Positions 1 to 8,174 of a stretch of DNA of 64,000 nucleotides are shown in pieces (position 1 is the first letter of the stretch; every line of letters begins with the position of its first letter). The notes beneath the pieces are model-generated. The model ran no database searches and was not told where the DNA came from. It saw only the letters and a program-made list of their open reading frames with translations. A program made the translations under genes and the position numbers. The stretch covers positions 54,266 to 118,265 of the forward strand of contig CAWKEY010000025.1 in NCBI GenBank assembly GCA_963848675.1, in the 5' to 3' direction. The DNA is from CAWKEY01 sp963848675. Its GTDB lineage: Bacteria > Pseudomonadota > Gammaproteobacteria > Methylococcales > Methylomonadaceae.

Positions 1-298
1 ATTATGTTATGCCAAACCCAAACCGCTGAGTGCTGGTTTTTATTGATCATGTAGATTTCGGTTGAATTCGCTTAAGGTCAAACCGGTTAATTCAAAAGGC
101 TCATCCGGCTTTAGTAATGTCAAAAGACTATGACTTTTTGATTAGTGAGATTCTTCCGTAAACCCCAGCCAAGCTGCGGACCTTTGCCCGCCGCAGCCAG
201 CAGGCGCTCGGGCAAGGTTTTGAGCTGAAACCGGCAGCTGAACTAGCGCTAAGGGGTTCCTTTTTTTGTATGAACTGACCCCGCATCCGGTGTGATGA
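1..298. other. No recognisable gene
   Basis: No ORF here resembles a protein family I know, and I see no clear promoter or terminator. The stretch lies downstream of the minus-strand L,D-transpeptidase gene and probably holds its 3' untranslated region plus noncoding sequence. Confidence 0.4.
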
Positions 299-1108
299 TC
301 ATAACCCCGTTTTTGCCGACTTCACCACCGGTGACAGAGCTTCGATTTCGCGGGAGATGATCGAATAAAGCTCTGGGGTCCATTCCGGAAGCTCTACTGA
401 GTCAGCCTGCAAAGGGTAGGCCCTGGGGTCGTGCGGGGCAATCACGACTTTCACATTTTCGGCGCCCACTTGCGCAGTGAGGACAAAAAGTTCCTCTATC
501 GCTTCATCGCCCATGGCCAGGCAACCGATGGAAGCGGCTCTGCCGTGGATGAAGATATCCGAACCCGGTTCGGCGCGCCCCTCCTGCCAGGCATGGAAGA
601 GGTCGAATTCGTTGGGGTAATTTAATTTCATCGACAAGTGGTAATTGCTGTTTGGATTCAACCCTTCAATGCGGTAAATGCCTTCCGGCACCTGCCTGTC
701 GCCTTGGCGCAACTTGGGGCCGGCTACGCCGCTGGCGGCCTGGATGTCATAGTCGCGGATGAAGCGGAACTCGCCGCTGCTCCTGGCCCATAGCTCCAGT
801 TTCTTTTCCTGTTTCAAAGCGACGAAGGTGACTTCCCGAGGGGGATAAGGCACCTTGGCCTTGGCGAAATAGGTGTTGAGTTTACGCGTCGCGTATGTGC
901 CGTAAACTTGTAGAATATCCCCCACGGTCCGCTGGTCGGACAGAGGCGGGATGTAATACATTTTCCGGTCGGCTTGCGCTTGGGGCGTGGCGGCTCTGGT
1001 AATGCTGACCGTGCTGGTGCTGACCGTGGTAGCAGGCTTGTGCCCGGAGCATGCGCCGAGCAATCCTGTCAAGGCCAAGCCGGCAATGATTTTGACTGTT
1101 GATTTCAT
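299..1108 (-). CDS. L,D-transpeptidase (YkuD family) lipoprotein
   Basis: Predicted cell-wall L,D-transpeptidase or related YkuD-domain enzyme, which forms L,D cross-links or attaches proteins to peptidoglycan via a catalytic cysteine. From the start at 1108 (MKSTVKIIAG) the protein has a short hydrophobic signal ending in a lipobox-like LLGAC, so it should be a lipoprotein processed at about Cys20. The YkuD core follows, with a HG...SIGC motif (catalytic Cys near residue 196) after a region rich in Gly and Pro. An in-frame ATG at 1141 would add 11 residues before the signal peptide and fits less well; neither start has a strong Shine-Dalgarno sequence. The gene stands alone beside transposon debris. 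Family call is solid; the exact reaction is not shown by sequence. Confidence 0.85.
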   Translation of the reverse strand: MKSTVKIIAGLALTGLLGACSGHKPATTVSTSTVSITRAATPQAQADRKMYYIPPLSDQRTVGDILQVYGTYATRKLNTYFAKAKVPYPPREVTFVALKQEKKLELWARSSGEFRFIRDYDIQAASGVAGPKLRQGDRQVPEGIYRIEGLNPNSNYHLSMKLNYPNEFDLFHAWQEGRAEPGSDIFIHGRAASIGCLAMGDEAIEELFVLTAQVGAENVKVVIAPHDPRAYPLQADSVELPEWTPELYSIISREIEALSPVVKSAKTGL

Positions 1109-1252
1109 AATGTGGGCTGGAAATGAAGTAGGAACTGTCATAGTTTAGGTAACCCAATACATATCTGCAAGCTCGAAGCCTTAGCGTCGGCTGCAGGCAA
1201 GAGAACAGTATAGGGATTTTGTGTGCGCCGGGAGTGCACTGCTCTGAGTATG

Positions 1253-1538
1253 TGGGATGAGCTGCGCAAGCCGATCCTTTTGTTTAGCGAAACGTTTGTC
1301 ACGAGCATGCAGGCTGAATTATCCGGTAATTCGCTGGACGAGATTCCGCGTACAACGCCCCGCCTGCCAAACCGTTGACCGATTAACGCACAGAACAAGC
1401 CGGCAACCGGGCCTCGGAATGGTTTTGGCTTATCTGAGTGGTGACCATTCGATGAAGGGAATTGCCCATAAATTTGCTGTGCATCACACCACGGTCAGTC
1501 GTGCTGTTAAAGGATTTGAGTCAGCGCATTCTGGTTAA
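1253..1538 (+). pseudogene. REP-associated tyrosine transposase remnant (C-terminal part)
   Basis: Two fragments in different frames together resemble the C-terminal region of a Y1 (RAYT) transposase. The first runs from about 1253 to a stop near 1370 and reads WDELRKP...SETFVTSMQAEL...DEIPR. After a frameshift, 1401-1538 reads LAYLSGDHSMKGIAHKF then a helix-turn-helix TTVSRAVKGFE, the usual C-terminal DNA-binding end of this family. The catalytic HUH and Tyr part is absent, so this is dead debris. RAYTs mobilise REP palindromes; two REP-like copies occur at 54.8 and 55.9 kb. The identification rests on the pattern of the tail and has not been aligned. Confidence 0.55.
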
Positions 1539-1688
1539 TGTGATTTTGAAAGGCCTGATGCTCTGTGCTTGCGCGATATAAAAAAATATTGTCTTGCACT
1601 CGATCTAAACTATGATTCCATTAACAACAAATTCAATATTTATGCCGCCAATCAAAAAGTGCAAGTGTGGTAACAACTAATGAGAGGC

Positions 1689-2776
1689 GAATTCAACCCA
1701 TAAATGCAACACCCAGCAAATTATCGGTATCAAGTCTCGCCATTTTACAAAACACCTCCCAAGGAGTTTTGTAGTTTAAGGTTTTTCTAGGTCTATGGTT
1801 AAGCCCAGCCAAAGCTTTATTGGCATCGACTTGTGTTACTTGATCCAGCGGCTTAGCTTTCGGAAAATATTGCCTCAATAAGCCGTTGTGGTTTTCATTT
1901 AAACCACGCTCCCAAGAATGATAGGGCTTGGCAAAATAGGTTTCATAATTCAATGCCTTAGCGATATCTAGATGCCGACAAAATTCACGACCATTATCAA
2001 AAGTGATGGTGTGGACAAAAGCGGCGAAGGGCTTTAGGGCTTCAATAATCGCGTCTTTGGCCAACCCGGCCTCCTTGCGGATAATGGGAATGACGAGGTT
2101 CAATTTTGACACCCGTTCGGTCAAAGTGACTAAAACCCCTTTATGGCCTTTGCCTATGACCGTATCGGCTTCCCAATCACCTATGCGGGTCTTTTCAGCC
2201 ACTATGGAGGGGCGCTCGTCAATGTCTACACGACCAGGAATGGTGCCACGATAGTCATTTTTACCATAACGTTTACGATACGGCTTAGCTTGATGCCGCA
2301 AATGCTTGTATAGCTCACCACCCTTGGCTTTGTCTGCCAAGATAAAGCGATAAATCGTTTCATGGCTAACCGTCGGCTCATCCAGTATTCTTAAGCGCCC
2401 TGAAATTTGCTCCGGGCTCCATTTCTCTTCGATCAATGGCGTTATCACCTGCTTCATCGCCTCGTCAAGCTTGATCGCTTTGGGCTTATCTGCATGGCGT
2501 TGTTCGGCTTTGGTCTGAGCTTGCTGGTAACGGTACCCACGTTGACCCTTATTTCGACGCAGTTCCCGACTGATAGTGGACTTACTCCTGCCTATGTCTT
2601 TGGCTATCTCTTCCAAGGAAACTTTTTTCTTATGCATTAGGTAGATATGGTATCTTTCTTCTTGGGTTAGATGGTTGAATGTTCTCATTGGACACCTCTT
2701 TAGTTTTTTGTTTTGGTAGACGGAAACTATACCATCTAGCCTCTTTAAGAGGTGTTGCATTTATTATATGAATTCA
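1689..2776 (-). mobile_element. IS30-family insertion sequence
   Basis: One complete element. Both ends share the motif ATAAATGCAACACC as inverted repeats: left arm 1700-1714, right arm on the opposite strand ending at about 2764. The only ORF is an IS30-type DDE transposase. An 8-base direct repeat GAATTCAA lies just outside the arms (1689-1696 and 2770-2777) and may be a target duplication, although it contains the palindrome GAATTC and IS30 elements usually duplicate only 2-3 bp. The end points are therefore approximate. No passenger gene. Confidence 0.8.
1693..2688 (-). CDS. IS30-family transposase
   Basis: DDE transposase of 331 residues that moves the surrounding element. The start at 2688 (MRTFNHLTQEE) is chosen because the family begins with this motif; the open frame continues 24 codons upstream through the terminal repeat. 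An N-terminal helix-turn-helix (VSLEEIAKDIGRSKSTISRE) is followed by the catalytic domain with Asp175 (GDWEADT), Asp231 (TFDNGREF) and Glu265 (RGLNENHNG), giving the D-D-33-E spacing of IS30. All three acidic residues are present, so it looks active. The final codons and stop run through and slightly past the left terminal repeat. Confidence 0.92.
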   Translation of the reverse strand: MRTFNHLTQEERYHIYLMHKKKVSLEEIAKDIGRSKSTISRELRRNKGQRGYRYQQAQTKAEQRHADKPKAIKLDEAMKQVITPLIEEKWSPEQISGRLRILDEPTVSHETIYRFILADKAKGGELYKHLRHQAKPYRKRYGKNDYRGTIPGRVDIDERPSIVAEKTRIGDWEADTVIGKGHKGVLVTLTERVSKLNLVIPIIRKEAGLAKDAIIEALKPFAAFVHTITFDNGREFCRHLDIAKALNYETYFAKPYHSWERGLNENHNGLLRQYFPKAKPLDQVTQVDANKALAGLNHRPRKTLNYKTPWEVFCKMARLDTDNLLGVAFMG

Positions 2777-2855
2777 AGAGAATAACATTCTCAGCCCCAA
2801 CCTTTATACAAACTCATCGAAACAAGTGGGTATTGATGAAAAAGATATTTGACCT

Positions 2856-3947
2856 ATGAGCAATGCCTTAACGACATACTTATCCAGCGACCTAAGAGAA
2901 TTCAGCACCAACGTATTTCTCTATTTTGGGATATCCAAACAGGATGCCGAACAGGCTGCAGACGTATTAAGTCTTTCTGACCTCCGTGGTATTGATTCTC
3001 ATGGTATGGCACGACTGCATTCTTACTTTGATATGCTGACGCTGGGTAAAATCAATCCGCGACCAAACATCAAAATCATTCGCGACAAAAAGAGTTTATG
3101 TACAGTAGATGGCGACAACGGCCTAGGTTTGGTTGTTGGACCTAAAGCGAATGAAATCGCCATGGACAAAGCGGAAACTCATGGCTCCGGCTGGGTTAGC
3201 GTATGCAACACCAATCACTTTGGCATTGCCTCCTATTACTCATTAAAAGCCCTGGAACGAGACATGATCGGCTGGTCGATGACCAACACGACCAAACTGG
3301 TTTCCCCGCTGTGGGGAGCTGAAAGAATGCTTGGCACAAATCCAATTTCGATTGCCTTCCCGGGCATAAACAACCCGCCCATTGTTATTGATTTCGCTAC
3401 AAGTGCGGCAGCATATGGGAAGATTGAAATCGCTATGCGCAAGGGAACGCCTGTGCCTAAAGGCTGGAGCATCAACAATCAAGGCGATATGACAACCGAC
3501 CCAAATGATATGATCAATGGCGGCGCATTATTGCCGCTGGGTTCTGAGCGTGAATTGGGCGGACATAAGGGTTATGCGCTGTCTGCAATGGTAGACATAC
3601 TTACCTCTGTCTTGAGTGGCGCCAATTGGGGGCCATTTGCGCCTCCTTTTGCGCTGCGCCAGGAGATTCCCTCCCGAAGTGTGGGCAAAGGAATCGGACA
3701 TTTTTTTGGCGCGATGCAGATTGACGGCTTTATGGAGGTCGACGAATTCAAAAAGAGGATCGATGAATGGATCGAGGTATTTAGAAACACAAAGCCTGTA
3801 AAAGGCCATGAAGCGGTTCTTATTCCTGGTGATCCTGAACACGCCGAAGAAGCAATCCGCAGAAAAAGCGGCATACCGCTGATACAAGCGGTAGTGGATG
3901 ACTTGAAAGATATTTCCAAACAAACTGGCATTCCCTTTCCAAATTAG
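2856..3947 (+). CDS. Ldh family oxidoreductase (malate/L-lactate dehydrogenase type)
   Basis: NAD(P)-dependent 2-oxoacid reductase of the YlbC/ureidoglycolate/sulfolactate dehydrogenase fold, not the classical LDH fold. Seen in its 363 residues: the N-terminal helical segment with RGIDSHGMARL, the catalytic-region motif NTNHFGIASYY, the GTNPISIAFPG loop and the LGGHKGYALS motif near the C-terminal part. The substrate cannot be read from sequence; malate, lactate, sulfolactate and ureidoglycolate enzymes share these motifs. It is monocistronic, and its start lies only ~80 bp from the end of the IS30 element, so its native promoter may have been displaced. Confidence 0.85.
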   Translation: MSNALTTYLSSDLREFSTNVFLYFGISKQDAEQAADVLSLSDLRGIDSHGMARLHSYFDMLTLGKINPRPNIKIIRDKKSLCTVDGDNGLGLVVGPKANEIAMDKAETHGSGWVSVCNTNHFGIASYYSLKALERDMIGWSMTNTTKLVSPLWGAERMLGTNPISIAFPGINNPPIVIDFATSAAAYGKIEIAMRKGTPVPKGWSINNQGDMTTDPNDMINGGALLPLGSERELGGHKGYALSAMVDILTSVLSGANWGPFAPPFALRQEIPSRSVGKGIGHFFGAMQIDGFMEVDEFKKRIDEWIEVFRNTKPVKGHEAVLIPGDPEHAEEAIRRKSGIPLIQAVVDDLKDISKQTGIPFPN

Positions 3948-4142
3948 CAGTTGTTGATTTTGATCTATAAACCGGTCTTATTTGCGCCAAGGTAACATTA
4001 CCCCTCCGTCATCATCACACGCCCTCAATCCTAGATAAACATCCATTATAAGGCTCGTTTTAATTGTTGATAAAACCGCTTTCCATCATGATCAAGTTCC
4101 CCTATCCTTTATGGCGCTAATTTTTAAATTTATAGAAAACTT

Positions 4143-5423
4143 ATGACTGAAGCAACTGTGTTATTTTCCGATGCCAAACAAGTAATACCCGGCGGCGTGA
4201 ATTCGCCGGTACGCTCCTTCAGCGGAGTAGGTGGAACGCCGGTATTTATCGATCATGCCCTGGGCGCATATATCTACGACAGCATGGGCAATCGCTACAT
4301 CGATTATGTCGGTTCATGGGGGCCGATGATTTTGGGCCATGCCCACCCGGAAGTGATCGCCGCCGTTAAATCGGCTGCTGAAAAAGGCCTGAGCTTTGGC
4401 GCGCCGACAGAAATTGAAACGCACATGGCCAAACGGGTTTGCGAATTGATGCCCTCCATAGATCTGGTGCGCATGGTCAGTTCCGGCACCGAAGCAACCA
4501 TGAGCGCAATTCGTTTAGCCAGAGGCTACACCGGGCGCGACAAAATCGTTAAATTTGAAGGCTGTTATCATGGCCATTCCGATTCCTTACTGGTTAAAGC
4601 CGGTTCCGGCGCGTTAACCTTTGGTGTACCCAGCTCGCCGGGCGTACCGGCATCTGTTGCTGAAAATACCCTTACTTTAATTTATAACCATAGCGCATCG
4701 GTTGAACAAACATTTGCCGAGCTGGGTGAACAGATTGCCTGCATTATCGTTGAACCGGTTGCCGGCAATATGAACTGCATTCCGCCGGCGCCGGGTTTTC
4801 TGGAAACCTTGCGCGAGGTCTGCGACCACTATGGCAGCGTATTGATTTTTGATGAAGTCATGACCGGTTTTAGAGTCGGCCTGAATGGCGCTCAGGGGGT
4901 TTATAAGGTCAAACCCGACTTAACCACGCTGGGCAAAATCATAGGCGGCGGCATGCCGGTAGGCGCGTTTGGCGGTCAGCGTCAAATTATGGAACAGCTT
5001 GCCCCGCTTGGCCCGGTTTATCAGGCCGGCACGCTTTCCGGTAATCCTGTCGCCATGGCCGCCGGCTTAAAAACCCTGGAACTGATTGCACAACCGGGTT
5101 TTTACCCCGCGTTGACTGCAAAAACCGAAAAACTGACGTCCGGCTTGAGAGACCGCGCCCATAAGGCCGGCATCGCCATAACCACGAATGCCGTTGGCGG
5201 CATGTTCGGGCTGTTTTTTAGCCCGGAAAAGCAGGTGTCTTGCTTTGCCCAGGTCATGCAATGTGATCAGCATCTGTTCAAGCGCTTTTTTCATGCAATG
5301 CTGGAGCAGGGTATTTATCTGGCACCTTCTGCGTTTGAAGCCGGATTTGTTTCAGCCGCACACAGCGATGAAGATCTGGATAAAACTCTGGATATTGCTG
5401 AAGCAATATTTAAACGCTTATAA
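4143..5423 (+). CDS. hemL: Glutamate-1-semialdehyde 2,1-aminomutase
   Basis: Converts glutamate-1-semialdehyde to 5-aminolevulinate in the C5 route to haem and other tetrapyrroles, in the cytoplasm. The 426-residue length is usual. This class III PLP aminotransferase shows the PLP-binding Lys265 (TTLGKIIGGGMPVG), Asp237 (LIFDEVMTGFR), the SSGTEATM phosphate-binding motif near 113-120 and the YHGHSDS segment. It is a single-gene unit with a hairpin terminator directly downstream. It supplies haem for, among others, the c-type cytochromes elsewhere in the window. Confidence 0.97.
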   Translation: MTEATVLFSDAKQVIPGGVNSPVRSFSGVGGTPVFIDHALGAYIYDSMGNRYIDYVGSWGPMILGHAHPEVIAAVKSAAEKGLSFGAPTEIETHMAKRVCELMPSIDLVRMVSSGTEATMSAIRLARGYTGRDKIVKFEGCYHGHSDSLLVKAGSGALTFGVPSSPGVPASVAENTLTLIYNHSASVEQTFAELGEQIACIIVEPVAGNMNCIPPAPGFLETLREVCDHYGSVLIFDEVMTGFRVGLNGAQGVYKVKPDLTTLGKIIGGGMPVGAFGGQRQIMEQLAPLGPVYQAGTLSGNPVAMAAGLKTLELIAQPGFYPALTAKTEKLTSGLRDRAHKAGIAITTNAVGGMFGLFFSPEKQVSCFAQVMQCDQHLFKRFFHAMLEQGIYLAPSAFEAGFVSAAHSDEDLDKTLDIAEAIFKRL

Positions 5424-5433
5424 ACCGGGCGCT

Positions 5434-5479
5434 ATTGTGGGGCGCATTGGCTTGCGGCCTCACAATATTAATTTTTTTT
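5434..5479 (+). terminator. Rho-independent terminator of hemL
   Basis: An imperfect stem, ATTGTGGGGCGCA at 5434-5446 paired with TGCGGCCTCACAAT at 5453-5466, is followed within a few bases by a run of eight T. It lies 10 bases after the hemL stop. Confidence 0.65.
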
Positions 5480-5707
5480 GTCTCCAGGCGGGCTATCCAG
5501 ATTTTCAGGCAGAATTCGATCAATACCTGGATGCTTTAGCCGGGCCGCAATGCTCGCCAGGATGTGTTGTAGATTCATATGATCATCGAAGCGTCGTAAC
5601 TTTTCATCCACTGGCGTTAGGCTTGCTGCTGGATCGGCGATGACTGCATTGGCGCGCAGCAGAGCAAGAAGATGCCTCAGTTGGTGATAAATTGTTGACG
5701 CTCGCAA
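5480..5707. other. Unassigned stretch after hemL
   Basis: A 79-codon minus-strand frame (5468-5707, TTG start touching the stop of the yfaP-like remnant) is open here, but I recognise no family in it and it has no ribosome binding site. I treat the stretch as noncoding or as further decayed sequence of the adjoining relic operon. Confidence 0.3.
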
Positions 5708-5962
5708 TTAGGGATAGACGAACGAATACATCAGGGCCAAATCCCCCGGATGGCGCAAGGGAACGGTAACGGTTTCCATTTTCTCGTCAGGGGTGCCTTC
5801 GCCGTTGATAACCGTGACCCTGCCTGTCGTCAGTTGTTCGTCACTGTCATTAGCCCCATAGTAATTCACAAAAACCAGATAAGTTCCCGGAAGAATCGCA
5901 GACATCGAAAAAATCTCGGGGCCATAGCCCGTGGTTACGTTCACGTCCAGCGCGGCGTAGGT
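5708..5962 (-). pseudogene. yfaP-like (DUF2135) gene, 3' fragment
   Basis: Only the C-terminal part of a DUF2135 domain remains: LDVNVTTGYGPEIFS, then PGTYLVFVNYYG, VTVINGEGTPDE and a final PLRHPGDLALMYSF. These match the end of YfaP-family proteins in the E. coli yfa and P. aeruginosa mag clusters. There is no start codon or N-terminal half; the upstream sequence switches frame and becomes a yfaT-like 5' fragment near 5955-5970. The product of this piece cannot be functional alone. Family recognition is from remembered motifs. Confidence 0.65.
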
Positions 5963-6100
5963 CCCTGGCGGAGTTGTTCACTGACGATGCGAACCCAACC
6001 AGGCGCGAAAAGCATCGCTCTGCCGAGCGTCCAGTGCCGAATCAGCGTAGACTGCGGATGCGCCCAGAAGAGCAAGTGCTATTAAGGTTATTCGGACCAC
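5958..6100 (-). pseudogene. yfaT-like (DUF1175) gene, 5' fragment
   Basis: Starting at a GTG at 6100 that overlaps the end of the yfaA-like gene, the frame reads a signal peptide (LIALALLGASAVYADS) then ALDARQSDAFRAWL. One extra base shifts the frame, after which VRIVSEQLRQGPTPRW continues the typical DUF1175 (YfaT) N-terminus. The gene then ends abruptly by fusion to the yfaP-like fragment. So it carries a frameshift and has lost everything after about codon 50. Confidence 0.6.
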
Positions 6101-7806
6101 TTGAGCGGTTTCCAGATGGTTTTTCCAGAGGGGGCTGGAAGATGCCTAATCCGGCTGTCTTTGAGCTTCTCCAGTTCCGGCAGCAGGTGCGCGGAAACAT
6201 TGGCCCGGAATATCGGTTCCCGCGTGTCCGGCAGGCTGTCAAGCATGGCGGTCTCAACCATATCGACGAGGTGATCGGGATAAACCACTACGGCGGTTTC
6301 AGTATCTTCGGGCAAGGCATCGCCCAAAGCCGGATATCGTCCCTGCAAGACCGCGATGGCATCATCCACCAGTGCGGCATCCGGTGAAAACAGTAAAAAA
6401 TCCTGCCATTCCGCCAGGGCAACGGTGAAATAACGCTTGGAGCGCATGTCTTCGCCATGTCCACTTTCTTCACGGGGGCTGGTTCCGTAAGGCGAACTGA
6501 CTTCACGTCGCCAAACTTTGCCATTCGGACGCTTGTCCTCCGTGATTTCGAAAGGCGGGTGATAAACGACCACAGCATCTTTCGAGGCCTCACCTTTTTG
6601 GTTCTGCTCCGTCGGGTTGGCAGATGGCGGCGCGGCTTGCTTCACTCCCGCTTCATGGGTACCGATGGCGGTGCTGAACAAGCTGTGCAGGGAGCTATCT
6701 AGGCTGACCTCGGTATTTTTGCGGATCACTACCAAAGGTGCATAGAGTTTGGCCTTGTTGTACCAGCAGACGGCGGCGGGCGGTTCGAGAGCGTCCACCA
6801 AGCGCTCGGCGTCATTCGCAGGTATGACTTTGGACAGAAGCGCGGCCATCTGGTCCGGATCGACAGGAACTGCCGCGCATAAGGCCGGATGATCGGGGAC
6901 GGTGTTCCACACACGGGAAGTTGGGGGGAAGCGAGTGGATGCCGACACCTCCGCCGTCCAGCCGCTGGCGTCGTAACCGAAACGCAGGGCACGCAACGAC
7001 GGGAGCAGTGCTTGGTAGCCCAAGCTGAGGTAATTCACGGAAACTGCGAGGGTGTGAATATTGGGTTGGGCGTCCAGTTGAAAGCCTTTCACCCAGAGGT
7101 CCGCGGGGTTTTTCGCTGCAAGCAGGCCGTTGATTCTGTTCAGTTCCGCTGCGCCGGTATGCAACAGGATTCCTGAATCGGAAAATATCAGCAGATGCTC
7201 TCCAACGCTCGCGAAATAAAGCTTCAGGTTTTGACCATGGCGAAGCTCGAATACCGGAGGGTTACCTTGGCTAGGCAGTGCGCCAGCAATGCATAATTGA
7301 CTATCGGCCAGTGCCGCTTTGGCTAAGGGCTTCCAGGATGGGGATTAAGCCTTCACGGCGGATGATCATCAACCACCGCCCGAGCCGGCCGTCGCGGCTT
7401 TTCCAGAAGGCGATCTGGGCAGGTCGGTCGAGAATCGAGGCGATGAAACGGTCGCCTAGGTCGAGCTCGTGTTCGAAACTAATCCGACGCAAGGCACCTT
7501 CCAGTCCCAGCCGTCCTTCATCCTCTCGGTAATAGAAAAACAGGTTTTCCGTTGCCACATCGCGCAGCACCGGAGCCTTAAGCAGGTCTTTCGGAAGCCT
7601 GGATAGGCTTTGAGTTCTTAGAAAACATCGGGGCTCAGCAAATTCACCTCGACCGCCAGCTCCGGTTCAATCTTTGTCCGTGAATACCAATGATACACGC
7701 TGATCCCAACGGCCACGGAAACCGCTAAGCCAAACAGGGCCAGCACTAGATAGAACCCTTTGTGGTTCGTGGGAAACGCCAATTTGGGTTTGCGCAAAAG
7801 AGTCAA
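6088..7806 (-). pseudogene. yfaA/magA-like (DUF2138) gene with two frameshifts
   Basis: Three successive frames add up to a full-length DUF2138 (YfaA) protein of about 570 residues. Frame 1 (7806-7618, TTG start after an AGGAG) gives a cytoplasmic tail, one membrane helix (FYLVLALFGLAVSVAVG) and NLLSPDVF. After a one-base loss near 7612 frame 2 continues RTQSLSRLPKDLLKAPVLRD down to about 7320. After a second one-base loss near 7320 frame 3 runs to the stop at 6088 and includes LLIFSDSGILLHTGAAELN. In intact operons this membrane-anchored protein is encoded with a bacterial alpha-2-macroglobulin, which is missing here. Sequencing error could mimic single indels, but the deleted neighbours support decay. 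Confidence 0.72.
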
Positions 7807-8174
7807 AAAATGAGGCTCCTGTAAGTACGGGCCTTAAGGAATGTGTATTCTTATCAATCATGAATTCTAGACTAAAAAGGCCACAGAGACTCACTGCTTA
7901 GTGTCGAGCTTCCCCGTAATCGATTAGTCTGGGAGTTCGTGGCGCTACTAGAGCCGATGCGAACAGTGGCGGAGACGTTTTCATGACGTGGCGGCACATT
8001 ATTTGGCAAATTACCTTGACTAGACAGGGACTTTTGACCAGCGCCTGAAACCCCGCTCAATGCTGCCCTGGGTAATTTTCAAAATTTAGCGCTGGCAAAG
8101 TAATTTTTCTCTCCATGACTGAAGGAGGGCACTTTATTGCCCTCTCACAATGACAATCCATGATGACAGGCCAC
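7807..8174. other. Intergenic region without recognised gene
   Basis: Between the yfaA-like relic and glmS. Apart from the small hairpin at 8125-8144 and the AGGAG upstream of the relic's start, I see no gene, repeat or clear promoter. Confidence 0.5.
8125..8144 (-). terminator. Possible weak terminator of glmS
   Basis: A perfect 7-bp stem (GAGGGCA/TGCCCTC) with a 6-base loop lies about 30 bases after the glmS stop. It lacks a good T tract on the transcribed side, so intrinsic termination would be weak. Confidence 0.3.

Noticed and set aside
1138..1398. 86-codon minus-strand frame upstream of the L,D-transpeptidase
   Set aside because: It is antisense to the transposase remnant and has no family-like sequence.
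5188..5643. 151-codon plus-strand frame running out of hemL
   Set aside because: Two thirds lie inside hemL in another frame, and the rest contains the hemL terminator.
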